This document shows, in pieces, positions 44,638 through 58,700 of a DNA stretch of 64,000 nt. Location: the NCBI GenBank assembly GCA_023853785.1, contig JAJIRX010000555.1, forward strand, positions 186,001 to 250,000, written 5' to 3'. Below the pieces are notes generated by a model, which had not been told where the DNA came from, did not search any database, and saw only the letters and a list, made by a program, of their open reading frames with translations. The position numbers and the translations under genes are program-made. Position 1 is the first letter of the stretch. Each line of letters starts with the position of its first letter. The stretch is from Psilocybe azurescens. Lineage: Eukaryota; Basidiomycota; Agaricomycetes; Agaricales; Agrocybaceae.

Positions 44638-47488
44638 TCATTTGCGCATGCCTAATGATATGGACATCCGCGCAGGACTGATGCTCATAGCACCCAAAGA
44701 TTCTCCAAGTCCTTCGTCGTCCTCAGATTTGTGACCGTTGGAACTCTTGTCTTTGGGGATATTCAAACGGCCACTGGTCGTGAAGTCAAGTTCATACTGA
44801 CCACTCGATAGTTGATCGTCTTCGTCTTCTTCCACGTCAGATTCGTCGGAATCATCAATAGCCACGGACGACCATTCCCTGTATACCCCTTGTATGAATG
44901 TGTTTGACTTGGGTAGCCGGTAAGGGTCGAAAGGAAAGAACGTGTTGAGTTCGGCATTTGCAGGCTGATATAGTACTTTTGTATGCAACAGGGCCAAAGA
45001 GGAAGCCATATTGTCAGACGAGCCGGCGGACTGCCGCGAGCGAGAGGCACCTGATATGGACGCGAATGACATGTCGTTACGCTTGTTCATCTCAAGCATG
45101 GTGTAGCAGTAGACGAAATCAGTAGCTTGTGCCACCCGTGCAAATTGCATGACGACGTTGGGGGAGCAGACCTAATATAACATTCAGAATCAAATACCCA
45201 CTTTATAGATAGAAGACAACGGACCTTGAGTGGATTCAAAATAGAAGTGACAGCTCTCTTCAACACAGCAAGTTCTGGCATCCACTTGTCTTTTCCATGA
45301 GCTTTTCTCGCTCTTCCATCTAACTCCAAATCCAGTTCTAGGTACGATTCTTCGCCATCGCCATCACCACCCAACAAATCACGCCATCTGAAGCAGAAAA
45401 TCAAAAAGACAGCCTGTGTAACAGCGTAGAACACTGTGTGCTGCCCGGAAGCCAGTATCGCACCAATTGCGGCAGTGGCATTCATATTCGATGATACAGA
45501 CCCAGAACCGAAACCAAGCCCAATTCTGACATCTTCTTCAACGCCGTCAAGGTGGGTCCTAAGGTATTCGCACAACACGCTGACGACGCGACGTGCGCCA
45601 TCCCGGTCAACGAAGGTGGCGCGGCTGACGAAGCTCCCGATATATGACGCAGCAGCAGCTCTCGTTAGCTCAGGTGTCATAGTATGCGCTTGCCCATTGG
45701 ACGATGATTCATCGCCATCACCAGATGTATCTGTGTTATGAGCGTGGGGTATAAAACCACCGGAGGAAGGCATCAGGGCGCGCTCGACTAGCATGCCCTG
45801 GAAAATGTCCGCAAATTCGGGATCGAGCGAAGCGAACCAGAATACGAGAAATTGAGTATAGCGCGATTTAAAGGTACGCAGAATGGTCCGGTCGAAGATA
45901 GATAGCAGTGAATGGAATTGTGAATGAAGGGATATTTTGATGCTAGCAGGGCCGGATTTTTTGGTGCTTGACGAAGGAGAATCAATAATGGGGGCAGTGG
46001 TCTGAGTCAAAGGAACGGATGTTGCGTTGAGATCGGAGGATTGTACATTGGGCGACCGAATATCTGTGGGCGATAGAGGACCTGACTCGAGAGGCGGCAA
46101 TGGGGGTAATTCAAGGGGTGAGATGGGACACGAATCTGCGCTTTTGCCATGGACAACTTTACTGCGCTCGAAATGTTCGAAAAGTAATGTTAGAATGGCA
46201 TCCAGTTTTTGACCATCTCTTGAATATGCCCGACGTTCATAGGCACCTCGGCACGTCGCCGCAAATCAAAGTCGTCCATATCACCCGCATCAGATGAAAG
46301 GTCACTAAAGTTACCATCGCTATCATCGTCGGAGGTGTCTGAATCTGTTGCTGAAGACGAGGCTTCCTGACCTAGAACGACGTCGAAGGGATCGAGTTCA
46401 AATACATCCTGATCGTCGACATCTTCTTCTTCAAGTTCTTCAAGTTCGATCTGAATCTCAACCTGGGAGATTCAGTGAGTGTATATATAGCTTATCGCGA
46501 CTCCAAACTTACATCAATTTGGATGGCGCGATCCACGATTGTGGCAAGGATTTTATCGGCCAATTCTGGACAGTAGCCTGATACTCGGAGCAAGTTTCTT
46601 ATATATGTCGTTTGAGCAACTTGATTTTGTCTCTTGTGGGGAAATGGCGGACTAAAATGGGCTGAAGGGTCGATGGAAGGGTAGGCACGAGGCTTAGAAC
46701 ATGTCTGAGAAGATAGTGCAGTCTGTCGTAAATAATTCTTCGGGTCAACGGGGAGCTAGAAGTGGATGGCATGCTTGAATCGAGAGCTTGTAATCCAGAT
46801 TCTATGGGCGACATAGAATTTAGGATGTTAAGATACACAGTCAATAAAGAAGAACCTTACGGTATGTAAACCCATGTGCAATCTTGGTCAACACAAGGGA
46901 AAGATATTCCGGCCTAGCACTGAGCAACATGCCAATGAACATGGTATAAGACTTTACAGTGGCGCTGTCGAAAGTTGTCCATGGCATATTTACGATGGCG
47001 TCGACAAGTGCTGAATGAGTCCTCTCTAGGCGAGACACAACATGGGAAAGAGCAAGTAGCCACAGACGGATCTGGGCCGTATCAATTTTCCCGGTTGGCT
47101 GGGAAGAGGAAAATGACGAAGATATATTGAATTGGGCCACAAGCTCATCAAATGTATCTGGCACGCCCTAAATCACAAGTCGGTCGTTTGGCCCGGGTGA
47201 AAAGAGGACTGGACGCACGTTTGTCTTTTGCTGGAGTGCATTGGTAACCACCGATAAGTACATGTCTCGCTTGAACATCTCATCTTGTTTAACGCGCGAA
47301 TTGGTTGCGATAGGACGGCGGGGGAGGAGATTGGTGGCGGGGGATGAGCGAGATGTCTTTCTTGGGGGCATCTTTGAAGATTCCGATTTCTGGGTGGGTA
47401 ACAGAGGTAGAGAATCAATATTCCTAGAAAACGGACCTGCTTTGGGTGCTCTATGGTTGAATTGGGAACGCCGTGAATGGGGATCCAT
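44638..47488 (-). CDS. RRN3: RNA polymerase I initiation factor RRN3
   Basis: RRN3 (TIF-IA) bridges RNA polymerase I to the core factor at rDNA promoters. Family words include FKRDMYLSVVTNALQQK, IRLWLLALSHVVSRLE, LVDAIVNMPWTTFDS, YDRLHYLLRHVLSLVPTLP, EVQIELEELEEEDVDDQDVF (as EIQIELEE...), SLLSIFDRTILRTFKSRYTQ, FLVFWFASLDPEFADIFQGM, RAAAASYIGSFVSRATFVDR and FLIFCFRWRDLL. The acidic middle and the C-terminal LLYQPANAELNTFFPFDPYR-type segment (seen as VLYQPANAELNTFFPFDPYR) are also typical. The start at 47488 (MDPHSRR) is chosen over an upstream in-frame ATG at 47542. The T5 run at 46206-46210 lacks one base; adding it makes MVKKLDAILTLLFEHFERSK continuous. It diverges from the NDUFB9-type gene. 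Confidence 0.93.
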
Positions 47489-47630
47489 GTGTTTGTATTT
47501 TTGCAAAGTAAGAAAGAGCAGAAGGCTCGGTCCCGCGACCAAAAATGTTAATTAATCTTATGTCAGCATGTGTCATTGACTGGAATTGACCGTGACTGGG
47601 CCTCATCACGACCACCAACCCACTCAGTAA
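47489..47630. promoter_or_regulatory. 142-bp divergent promoter, RRN3/NDUFB9
   Basis: This is all the sequence between the two start codons, so both promoters overlap here. No TATA box is visible. Confidence 0.6.
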
Positions 47631-48193
47631 ATGTCCTCCCCGGCCACAGCATTTTCTTCGGCACACAGACTTTACGTCAAGTCACTCTACAAACGCTCGC
47701 TCAAGAATGCTTTAGATTGGACCATTAGACGCGATCTCTGGAGGGCTGAGGCAATGCAAATCAGAGCCGAGTTCGATGCCAACCGGTGAGAGCCTCTTGG
47801 GTTACCTTGCGTTGGTAGAGTTTGGTTGAGCGACTTTGGCAGAGATGTGCACGATCCCAGGTCGCTTGCTCGGATTTTAGAAGAAGCTGAAGCTCGTCTG
47901 GCCAAATTCCAGCATCCTGACCCGGTTATTGGTGAGTTGCCTTTTCAACGGGACTGTTTGCACCTGCTCAATTGGGAAATCAGCACCGACCGCTCCCGGT
48001 GGCACAAAATGGTTCGTCTTTTAAATTGCTTTTGAAGATCTGCATTTGAAACTACTGGCAGGGAACGTAACTTACCTGTATGTGTTCTCCATGTAAGTAA
48101 TAATATATTTAACTGACCGAGTTGAGATAGCCTAGCATGGCACCTTTGTACGACCACGAGGCGGGGGACACCACTAGTAGTAGAATCACATGA
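47631..48193 (+). CDS. complex I LYR subunit, NDUFB9/B22 type
   Basis: An accessory subunit of mitochondrial NADH:ubiquinone oxidoreductase with a LYR-type start: AHRLYVKSLYKRSLKNALDW, then RRDLWRAEAMQIRAEFDANR, DVHDPRSLARILEEAEARLA and KFQHPDP. Four short introns split it (for example 47789-47844); the last exons give PTAPGGTKWERNLP and PSMAPLYDHEAGDTTS. NDUFB9 relatives share the Asn-Arg-Asp-Val plus KF-HPDPY pattern. The protein is about 115 residues, in line with fungal members. It needs no correction. Confidence 0.87.
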
Positions 48194-48252
48194 CTGTAGT
48201 ACAGAATATATCTCTCTTGCCTCTTCCTCTTCTCAGCTTCAGCTCCCCATCG

Positions 48253-51200
48253 ATGAACTACATTCGCGGCGCGGTCAACGCAATAAGCGCCCCGTACCAG
48301 TACTACAAAGATCTTCCCCCATTAACCCCTCCACTCTTACAGGTGCCATCGACGTCATTGTCATACGGCGACCTACAGACAATGGCGACTCTGAACTTGT
48401 CTGCTCACCATTTCACGTACGTTTCGGTAAATGGCAGGTCCTAAGGCCTGGAGAGAAGAAAGTCAACGTCTTTGTCAATGGAAACTCCATTCCTTTCAAT
48501 ATGAAGATCGGAGAGGCCGGCGAGGCCTTCTTTGTTTTCGAGACTGACGATGATGTTCCTGAGGACCTCATAACTTCCCCTATTCTGCAACCCACAATAC
48601 CTGGCAATACTGTAGATGGTGAGAAATTGACAGAAGACCAAGTGGATACGGACCGCTTTGGTGCCAAACAAGACGAGCACATCCAGCAAGGTTCAACAGA
48701 CTCAACCCAGAGTACGGATGAAGGCACTCGCATTGAACCCGACTTTCTTGATCTTGATGGTAGAACACAAGAAGAGGACACTTCCCGCGACGATGTGCGT
48801 ACTACTCCGAAGCAAGAGCATACCGTACCCCATGCACTGCGGAAAAGCGGATCTAGGGCAACAATTAACCAGAGATCCGTCACGTCTCTACCGTCTCCTC
48901 CACCCTCCCCAGGGCATGATATAGAACGTTCACACACTCCGGCCATGGACGAACAAGATGCACGCGTGGACGTGGCTCTCAAAACCCTCAGAGCGCAGGG
49001 GCATGTTCCTGAAGTGGAGTACCACCATGGTCTGTTTGGTACGCGTTCATAACGAATCTAACTAACGTGTATGTCTATACAGATGTTACTCTCGACATGG
49101 AGGGCTATAAATCAGGGTATCATGGTCACATAGCCTCCGACCGGACTGTTGGATCCTCTAACTCCACTGCTACTTCCTCAAAGTCGAACTCTAAGGAACA
49201 TTCTGCCTTTCCACGGCAATCGAATTCCTCTGGACTATCCCCTCTTTCTGAGAAGCAATATCTTGTTCTCCCACATACACAATCTACAATACACTCGTCT
49301 TCTGTACCCTCTCCTTCGCCTTCGCCATCTCCGACCTCTTCGCAATCACAATCGCCGATTGCTCCAACTGCCCAACCATACTTCCGAGCAACCTCTGAAC
49401 CACCCCCAGACATGGAACCTGAGAATGACTCAGTCGCACCTTTTCCACTGTCTCCCCAGGCTCATATACATGGCGACCATCAAATTCCTGTTCAAGAGTA
49501 CTCCTGGGAATGGGGTGCATTTCCACAACCATCGCCTAGGAAAGCCTCATTTGGGAAAGGGGGCAGAATCGAGCTGCCATATTGGCGATCAACAGCAAGG
49601 TCTAAAGGGGGATTTGCACAGAGGAGAGGAAGACCAATTGATTTAGCACTCCCGCCTGCTATTAATGGAGGTATCAATGATATTTCAGAGGATGCCATAG
49701 TTGATGATGCCATTGTACGAACACGCGGTGGAAGCGAGAGCACAGGACGTAGCAGAAGTGTTCCACCCCATTACTTGGACAGTCCTGCAAAAGGACATAG
49801 AGAATATAAGGAATACGAGGATGTCAGCGAACAGGATCATGAAGAAGAGAGGGGAAGAGGTGGTCGCTTCTGGGAGAGGCAGGTAGAAGGATCAACAGAG
49901 CAGGAAGAGGACAACACTGCAAATGGAACATATGGAACCGGAGGGACATTGAGTCCCAGTAAGGACGACCCTACAATGTTTGTGTTCAGCATTGAAAGCA
50001 GAAAAATCGGGTTTCAATTAAGCTTGGTTCCCGTCGAAACTGAAGGTCAATCCCCCGAGGTGAACAGAGACCCTGCTGGGAGGAAACATAGATGGCGAGA
50101 TGAGTTTGAAGTGGCAAGACAGTTTGATCGTTTCCGTGTAGATTGGTCCAGGTTCCTGGAAGATGAAAGCATTATTAACGATCCCAGACTCGTCATTCGG
50201 TGGGCCGGCAATCACCAGTGCGTTTTGCATCTTCAATTTTCATTGCTATCCGTTCATGACAGTTATTTAGGTATATCACTCGGAATGATGGTTCACCCCT
50301 CATGAACTCTCTTGTGCAATGGCGGTCGTCTGTCCTCCGAAAACGTGCATCAGGCGATGATCTTAGGCCAGTTTCACCCCCACCACCCCCCTCGGAATCC
50401 AACCAGTCTATCAACGATGAGGATATGTCATGGGAGCCTACAGAGCAGAAGTCACATGGTCGGGCTAAGTCAGAACCTCCATCCGCTGCTGATGTACGAC
50501 AGGCAGTGGAGGAGGAGAGGAGGGCAGAAGCAGCGTCTGTGGCTTCTCAAGGGCAAGGTTCAGCCCAGAAACCAACGTCATCCCTCATGGGTACAGTGGT
50601 GGAATCGGAGTAGGAGAAAGGATTCCGCTGATGTGAAAGAATACACTGTTCTTGATTCTGTATGTTTTTCTTCATTATGGTGCACAATATCTGACGTATA
50701 ATTCTGAAGAAAAAAGACACCTCTACATCGTCATTACCCCTTCCAGCTAGTCACGGTTTCCTCAAAGATAACCGCAAGAACATATCAGAAGATGTTGTGA
50801 CGAAAACCGATGCACCTACAGTATCTGCCCAACAACTTGCTGATGGTGGCCTTCACCCTTCGCATGTTAGATCAGTTAGTGCGACAACATCCATTCGACC
50901 CTCTAGCACACCAGAAACACCGACACCCTCTAAGAGGTTTGCTAAGACACTGAGACTGACATCAGATCAACTCGTGAGGACTCATTGATCTCACAACAGC
51001 AAACCGTTCTGAAGTTATGACGCTGATTCTAGAAATCACTTAATCTAAGACCTGGTGCAAATGCTATCACATTCTCTTTATCAGCTTCTGGTGCAGTTGC
51101 CGCCACTGCCCGAATATTCGTCTGGGATTCAACTGACCTTGTTGTCATCTCTGACATTGATGGGACAATCACCAAGTATGTGCTCTCTGTATGCCCAATT

Positions 51201-52492
51201 TAACTTATACAAACCATATCGAAACCTAGATCTGATGGCCTTGGCCATGTTTTCGCCATGATTGGGCGAGATTGGACCCATCTCGGCGTCGCGAAGCTCT
51301 ACACTGATATCACGAGAAACGGCTACAAAATAATGTATCTCACATCTAGAGCCATTGGACAAGCAGATGCTACACGAGATTATCTCAAGGGTATCAAGCA
51401 GAATAATTATCAACTTCCCGAGGGACCTGTAATCATGAGTCCCGATCGGTTGATGGCATCCCTGCATCGGTATGCGAATCAATACAGTCTTTGTATGTTT
51501 TACTGATTCATATAATTTTTTGTAGGGAAGTGATTATGCGTAAACCTGAGTTATTCAAGATGGCTTGTCTGCGTGATATACAACGCTTGTTCGGCGAATC
51601 TGCGCGCAATCCTTTCTATGCAGGGTTTGGTAATAGGATCACAGATGCCTTGTCCTATCGAAGTGTCAATGTTCCCAGCGCCCGAATATTCACCATTGAT
51701 AGTGCTGGGGAAGTGAAGATGGAGCTTTTGGAATTAGCCGGCTACAAATCTTCGTGGGTATTCATTCCACATTAATTGCAAAATATCATTAAGTCATGAC
51801 ATCGCAGATATATCCATATGACGGATCTCGTGGACCAGATGTTCCCGCCCATCCATCGAAAGTGGACTCCTGAGTACACGGATTTCAATTATTGGAAGAC
51901 TCCCGTCCAGGATTTCCCACTTCCAGATATGTCTCCCCCGTCCCCTGCCCTAAGTGCACGGTCCGATACTTCAAACCAAAGCGCTTTGGCAAGGTTAAGG
52001 AACTTCAGTCTCAGTGGAAATGCAAACAGCACTACCTCACGTCCATATATCACCGACAGTCAATCAGTGTCTGGTGGGGATCCCTATCGCAACTCGCATC
52101 TGCGACAGATGTCGTCTTTCGAGAAGTTAAGCTCAACTCTAGGCTTCATGTCGAGGGCAAACGGGGATCCTTATCGTCGTAGTGCAAGCCCGGAATCATC
52201 GTCTTCATATGTCGATTCGGATGATGAAGATGAGGAAGGACCGCTAGGGCCAGATGGACAGAGAAGAAAGAGAACGAGGAGAAGGAGTATGACGAGCATG
52301 CCTGGAACATTGGATGAGAGCCATTTTGGTATGGATGATGATGATGAAGGCGGGGAACATAATTTCGGCTGCGATGATGATGATGAGGAGGACGCATATG
52401 ACGGCGAAGAAGACCCAGAAGAGGAAGCAGAAGAGGCATTTGACGATGATTTGCTTGCCGCAGGTGAAATGCAAAATGTGCCATTTTTGTAG
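48253..52492 (+). CDS. PAH1: lipin, phosphatidate phosphatase
   Basis: A Mg-dependent phosphatidate phosphatase that makes diacylglycerol for lipid storage and controls nuclear membrane growth. The N-LIP domain is at the start (MNYIRGAVNAISAPYQYYKD, then TGAIDVIVIRRPTDNGDSEL, CSPFHVRFGKWQVLRPGEKK). A long Ser/Pro/acidic middle follows, with an M-Lip-like segment SSWVQWWNRSRRKDS. The C-terminal catalytic LNS2 domain has DIDGTITKSDGLGHVFAMIG, where DIDGT is the DxDxT motif, and KIMYLTSRAIGQADATRDYL. The tail is long and acidic (CDDDDEEDAYDGEEDPEEEA), ending MQNVPFL. There are several short introns. Two corrections are needed: one base added in C5 at 48316-48320 (DLPPINPSTLTGAID) and one removed near C3 at 50582-50584 (TSSSWVQWW). 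Confidence 0.94.
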
Positions 52493-52717
52493 ATGGTCCC
52501 AATTCTGCTATAATATCTACATTCGTACTGCTTTACCATATAATCATCTCGTATATCCATTATAGATTTATCATTTCGTAGATGCCCTAGTATACACGTT
52601 ACCTACATTACATTGGCGCAAGCATTGGCGAACAATTGATATTACATGCTTTGGTATATAACTAATCTAGAGGTACAATAAGTTGATGTTCCATGGGAAT
52701 CAGTCAGATAAACAAAT

Positions 52718-55700
52718 TCAAGATCGCCCGCCAGAATTAGCTCCATCGAAGAATATTTTACTCAGTGGTCGTGCGGGACGGGCCCTACGCTGTCCCTCCT
52801 TCATGCTTCTGATAGCCTGATCAAAGTCTCCGCGACCAATGGAACGCTTTCCAGTGGCGAAGCTTTGTAAATCATCGGGCATCTTTAGGGAATCAGTTGG
52901 TTTGGTATCAGAAACAGCTTTGAAGGTCTGCGGGTGACTGTTTTAGAGGGAATAAAGGGCAAAATGATTTACAAATACTTACCGGATTTGGAGTCTTTTC
53001 TGCGTCCTCCGCAACGGTCGAAAGCACGGCCGGCAATGATTTTTTGAGCTTGGTTTCCGCGTTATGTACCTCTAAAGCGCATTTCTAGGAGGAAAATGAG
53101 ATAAGAAATGGGTAGGATAAAGAGTATTGCTTGCCTGGAGAGATGAGGAAAAAGATGCAATCAGCGCAAAAAAAGTCTTCAGGTTTGGGTGAATCCGGTG
53201 AATCTGGGTTTTCTCCATAATACGCTAGTAACGACCGAAGTTCTCTTTCTATAGTTTGCCCCATGTTTTTCAGGGCATCGACAGTGTGCGCCTTCTCGTG
53301 GACGAAAGGCTATAAAGTGGTGGCTTTCAATAAGACAATGCCGCAAGAGATCGAGCAAACAAACCTGCATAACTTGGACGAAGCGATCATTTTTTGGAAC
53401 AGACGTGTTCTGGTGATGATTTCGAATTTCTTCGTTTACCTGGCCAATACCAGCGATAAGAGCATTTACTGTCTGCAGAACTACTTGCACTGAAACTGCA
53501 CGAATTATGGATGAGAGATTAGGGAAGAGGGAAGACGTGGGGCATGAAACTCACCACGAGCGGCTGGCTCCAAATTGGGCAATTCATCAATGAAATTTAC
53601 AAGCGTGGGGTCTTTCCTCATAAGCACTCGAGCGAGATAATGCAAAAGTGTCGGACAATCCGACCCTCCTTTGGTCGTCCTCGTCTCTATCAACTGCGCA
53701 ACCATAAGTACAGACAAAAGGAAGAGTATCATTGGAATACCTTTAGTAATGAATCAAGTTGGAAGCCCTGTGCTCCTCCTCTGAATGTAGAGCCGTTGAG
53801 TGTGTTTCCAAGCACGAGTATAACCTGTGCTCAAAATGCATCAAGCTATAGCGTACACATAAAATTAGAACGACATACCTGAAGAACTTGTTTGAACTTT
53901 AAAGAAGAACGTAGTTCCAGAGAGGCATTCGAAGGATATTCAGGTCTGGGCGAATTTCCTCTATATCTAGGTCAAGCTTTCGTCGATATTGCATACAATC
54001 GAGACGCTCGGATAGACGAGGAATTGTCATAATCTTTATAGACTACACTTGAGAACGATATAATAGTATGATCATATAAACAAACCTCATAGAAATACTG
54101 ATCTGCTTTAGACAGTTTGTTCACATCATCAAAAGATTTCAAACGCTCCATCTGGGCACGGGTCAGAATCGCATACAATAAGAGATAAAAAGATAAGCAC
54201 CTCTTCTGTAGTAGGCAGTTGTTTGCTTAAAGCTTTGAGAGCGTCAACAGATAATGCAGCATCGTCGATCTCCAGTAAGGCCCTCCGGATTCGAGGATAG
54301 TCCATTTTGATTCTGGAGAGCATGATAGCTTGATGAAAGATGTTAATGTAAAGAATTGGATATAAACAAAAACATACCAATATTGTTTGCTCGCGTGATA
54401 TCTAGAACAGTTGCCACATTCTGTTTCTTGAGCTTCGATGGTTGTGAAGAATTTGGAGGATTGATATCAATGATAAACGTAGATTCTAAATCTGAGAGAT
54501 CCACCTGTATGCTGGCAGGCAAGTCGTTCCACACTGAAGGGGTAACACTAGATGTCGTAGATTTATTCCAGAAGAACGACTTCATCTTTCTGGCTGGACG
54601 GTTAACCGTCTTCTTAGATGCCAATCTAAAAGCGGATGGCGGCGGCGGCGGTGGGAGCACTCCAGAAGGTCCTGAAGGCGGCGGCGGAGGAGGAGGAGGA
54701 GGAGGAGGAGGAGGGAGATTTTCTGCAGACGACAGACCAGTTGGAAGAGATGGTGGCAGTAGCGGCGGCGGCGGCGGCGGCGGAGGAGGAGGAGGAGGAG
54801 GAGGAGGAGGAGGAGGAGGAGGAGGAGGAGAAGGATGGAGAGACTGTAAGGGAGTAGCCAAATCAGCTGGGTAAGATATGGGCGTGGAGGATGTTGGAGG
54901 AGGTGGGGAGGAGGTGGAGGTGGAGGCAGTGGACTCAAACCACCTGGGGCCGATGCAGCTGAGAGTATAGAATTTAGAGCAAATTTCTTGGGTTTACTTG
55001 GAGGAGGAGGAGGCGGAGACCTCGTTTTAAAATCTTGTTCTGTTTCGGGTTTTGCAGTCAGACGAAGATTTAATTCATTAATTTGGTTATTCAGGCTGGC
55101 AATTTGATCGTCTTTTTCCGTCAGCCGTTTTATGGTATGGTTTGCCATTATTTGAGCGTCGACTTCGGCTGATTTTAGTCCATCACGAACTTCCTCTCTG
55201 GATATAAATCTTGTATACACGGACTCCAAAGCGCGCTTCAGATAGACAACTTCTTTGACCTTGATGGCAAGCGTATTCTCTAACTCAGTGATCTGGAAAA
55301 ATCACTAAGAAAGCAGTCCCATTATGTTTTCATATTACGGACCTTGGCTTTATATTTGGTCATTTCCTCCATCCAAGTATTCCATTTGATTCTATCACGT
55401 TCCCTTTTTGCGCGTTCATCCTAGTTTATAATGAGATAAATGCCGCAATAAAGAAATCAAACCCATACAGCTTCTCTCGACTCTCCGCGGTTTTGAGCTT
55501 TGAATTGATCGAGCTCGGTCTGAAGCTGAAGTACCTGCTTCTCTTTTGAACGAGGCGTTGTATAAGTCCATGGAAATTTTGCTGAAAAGTCAAAGTGAAT
55601 ATAATTGAGCATACGAGGTAGCATAAGATATATACCTCAGGTCCGGCTTTTCTTGAATTGTTAGTACTAGAAGCCTGTATCCCAGTTGGAAGAGACTTCA

Positions 55701-58700
55701 ATGCGTTTGTCTCCGCAATTTGCTGATTGAGTTCATTCTGAAGTTCTGTACGCTGCATGGAAGGAATAAACCGAATAAACCAATATTACTAGAGTATAGT
55801 CCGAGTATAAGTACCTCATCACTCAGCTCCCCGACCTTGACTCGAAGGGATTCAACTTCCTGCTCCATAATGTCTCTTGACGCGCTTTCGTCTGGAGATT
55901 TGACTTCAATTTCTTGTCCGGTTATGTGCTGGACTGAGATGGAAAAGCGCCTCAAGAACACTTTCCAACTATCGTCACTGAGGATGTGAATGTCATTTAA
56001 AAGCGAATAAATGCAGAGAAGGGTGTCATACAAGGTGTCAAGCATCGCTGCCTGTTCAACAAATCGGTCCAGTACGGTGAAGAGATCTGCTTTGAGCTGA
56101 CTATAGGCACATGAGAAATGTTTGGAACAAAGCGAGCAGAGAAGTCTTACAATTCAATGTCTCTTTGCAGTAGTCGAGAATAGTGTTTGAGAATATCCAG
56201 CATTATAGGGTAAAGTTCGCCGTGTTGCTTGACTAACTGGACCAGATCCTGCAATACGACCTCAGAATCAGAAAGTGATCGTTCGTGGCCCCTTTTCGAT
56301 TGACCCATCAAAGTCTGATTTCGCTCTCGCATGTCCTCTTCGTCCTCATATTTCTCCTCGGTGTACATATTCAATTGTGTTATTAAGGAATCTGGAGGCT
56401 TGATGTATCGAAGAGCCTGTTTCATAGTCAATTTCCGAACCCCATTCCCATTCCAGTATAAGCGCAGAAACACGTACAACTATAAGTTCATTCAAGCCTC
56501 GGCGCCCAAATTCTTCCCGAAGAATCATCCGATCTTCGAGTTTTTCTGGACAATTTGTCAGGGCATTGACCAGAGCCATTGTTGAGATCCGTGCTTCCCA
56601 AACACCTTCTTCCTCATTTCCAAATCCAACGTCACTGTCGCTTTCACTGTCAATATCACCTTGTGGCAGTCGCAAGGTGGACAACAATGTCTCAAAGCGA
56701 AAGTCTTCGTCGTACGCAATACGAAAGTCTGACATGGCCGCCAAAACCGCTTTGTGACCATCATCTGCGGCTAGCATGCATATGGCAGCCAGAAGTTCTG
56801 ACGCCAGTGTATGTGCTTTCAGAGATGATGCACGAAGGGCATACGATATGTGGGTGATAACATTCGGGGAAATTAGTACTTGGTTGAAGCCGAACTGTTA
56901 AGCAGCGCAAGATTAGCATTATAAGACAAGCCCGGAGGGAATGCACTGACTTCAGTATTAAGAAGCACTCGTAGGCACTTCAAAACTTCGAGAAGAACAG
57001 TAATCTCGAGCTCACTGAGAAGTCTCCTTTTCCCTCCTTTGCTAACCAGACTTGCCAACAAAGAACCCAAGGACGTGAGCCCTTTCTCAGCAACCACAAA
57101 TTCCTGGATGAATGCCACTTTAGCTGTGGACAGATGAACCCGGAGGGTGATTAAGTGCTTGACTAGTTTCATATCAGGCGTTTTCCCAATACGAAGGCCG
57201 TCAATATACCACTTCGCAGACTTTGCAGCTTCTTTATTGCCAGACTTATCGACAGCCGTCAAGGACTTGTCGCCGCCAGAGGATGTCCACCAGTTAGCCC
57301 ATAGACTCCCTGTGTTTTGAGGTTGAAGGGGCGGCATTTCCTCAACCACTTTTGTGACTTGTTCGTGAGAACTAGCGGGGCTGTTAAACTCGCCGTTCAA
57401 GCTATTTGGCTCATTAGACACGACAGGAGATGCGGTCGAACTCCCAGACCCCCAGCCCACGATTGAGAACCTTCGGATGAGTCCTGCATCCCCCGTAAGC
57501 TGAGGAATGAGTTTAGGAAGGAGCGCTGCTGCGCTGGATGGACCATATGAGGCTGCATACGCAGACTGCTGGGCCATGCTTGAATTGACTTGCTGGTTGG
57601 CAGTCTTGAACTGCTTATTCTGGCGAAGAAGATATTTCTTGCGGTCTAATGGTAGCACATACATACGGGCTCGTCCTTCGTCTTTTAAGCCCAGATCATT
57701 CTATATAGAATTGAATACGAGAAGGCTCAGGCTTGCCAAATAACGTACCAGCATGTCCTCAAATTCCTTCTCAAACCTTTCCTCCTCCCCATCGTCATTG
57801 GCTTCTGATAAATTGCCATCCATGCTATTTGTGTCCTTTTCCAAAAGCTTGGGCTCGCTAACACTTTTCCTGTTGTCCGGCGCAAAGGCCGCACTGTTGC
57901 GACTAGGAGATGACGGCGGAGAGTGTAACCATCCCTCGAAGATATTGGATAATCGACTCTGTGTAACAATACCGCGTTGCTCAACCGTCTTTGCTGAGTT
58001 GTGACGATCTTGCGCATTCTGTTCACCCATTTTCGCCGTCCCTTCTCCTTCCTCATCTCCTTCCTCGTCCGATTCTTGTAAATCTGCGAGACGCCTAATT
58101 GTCGAATCTGACGGGGCCATAGCTGGGGTCACATTGCGTGACTTAGATCGCCGAAACCATTCATCTGGAACACCGAATCTCAATCGGCGCTCAGCTTTCG
58201 ATTTGAAAGGGTTTGAAACAAAAGGAGTGTTCAGAATTTCAAAGAGTGTTGTCGTTCCGGGAAGTTTTGATGTTTCTGGTAGTCAATCAAATTCATTAGG
58301 AAAGTCAAGGACAAGGCAAAGATCGACACACTTTCAACGGAATCTGAAAACCATACTTCTTCCACAACATATTCCAAATTCCCAGCTCCTGGTATAGGCA
58401 GTGATTTTGCCAACCCTAGCTCTTCCATAACCCTGATGATGGCATCCGTAACTGTTGTTGTGTGTGATATGTAGATTTTGTACTCAAATCCATCGTGAAT
58501 TTCAGGAACCCGTATAAACGAAAAATTCACAGAAAGATGCGGATGAAGAGATACAAGGCGAAGGGCAGGACTATGCATGTGTCCTGTCATAGGAAATGAA
58601 GAGAAATGGCGTTGAGCTGCTTCCGGCCGTTGGTTGTGGTTGCCAATGATGGGAGAGATTAATTCAGTTGCTTCAATTGTGCCTAGTAAATTCATTTAAG

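Noticed and set aside
54356..54874. 172-codon plus-strand frame rich in Gly and Glu
   Set aside because: It is the antisense of the formin FH1/FH2 coding exon; the glycine runs mirror the poly-proline codons.
2355..54908. Programmed frameshifting as cause of the many single-base shifts
   Set aside because: The sites lack a common slippery heptamer or downstream structure, lie in unrelated genes and different runs, and most need a base that is simply absent.
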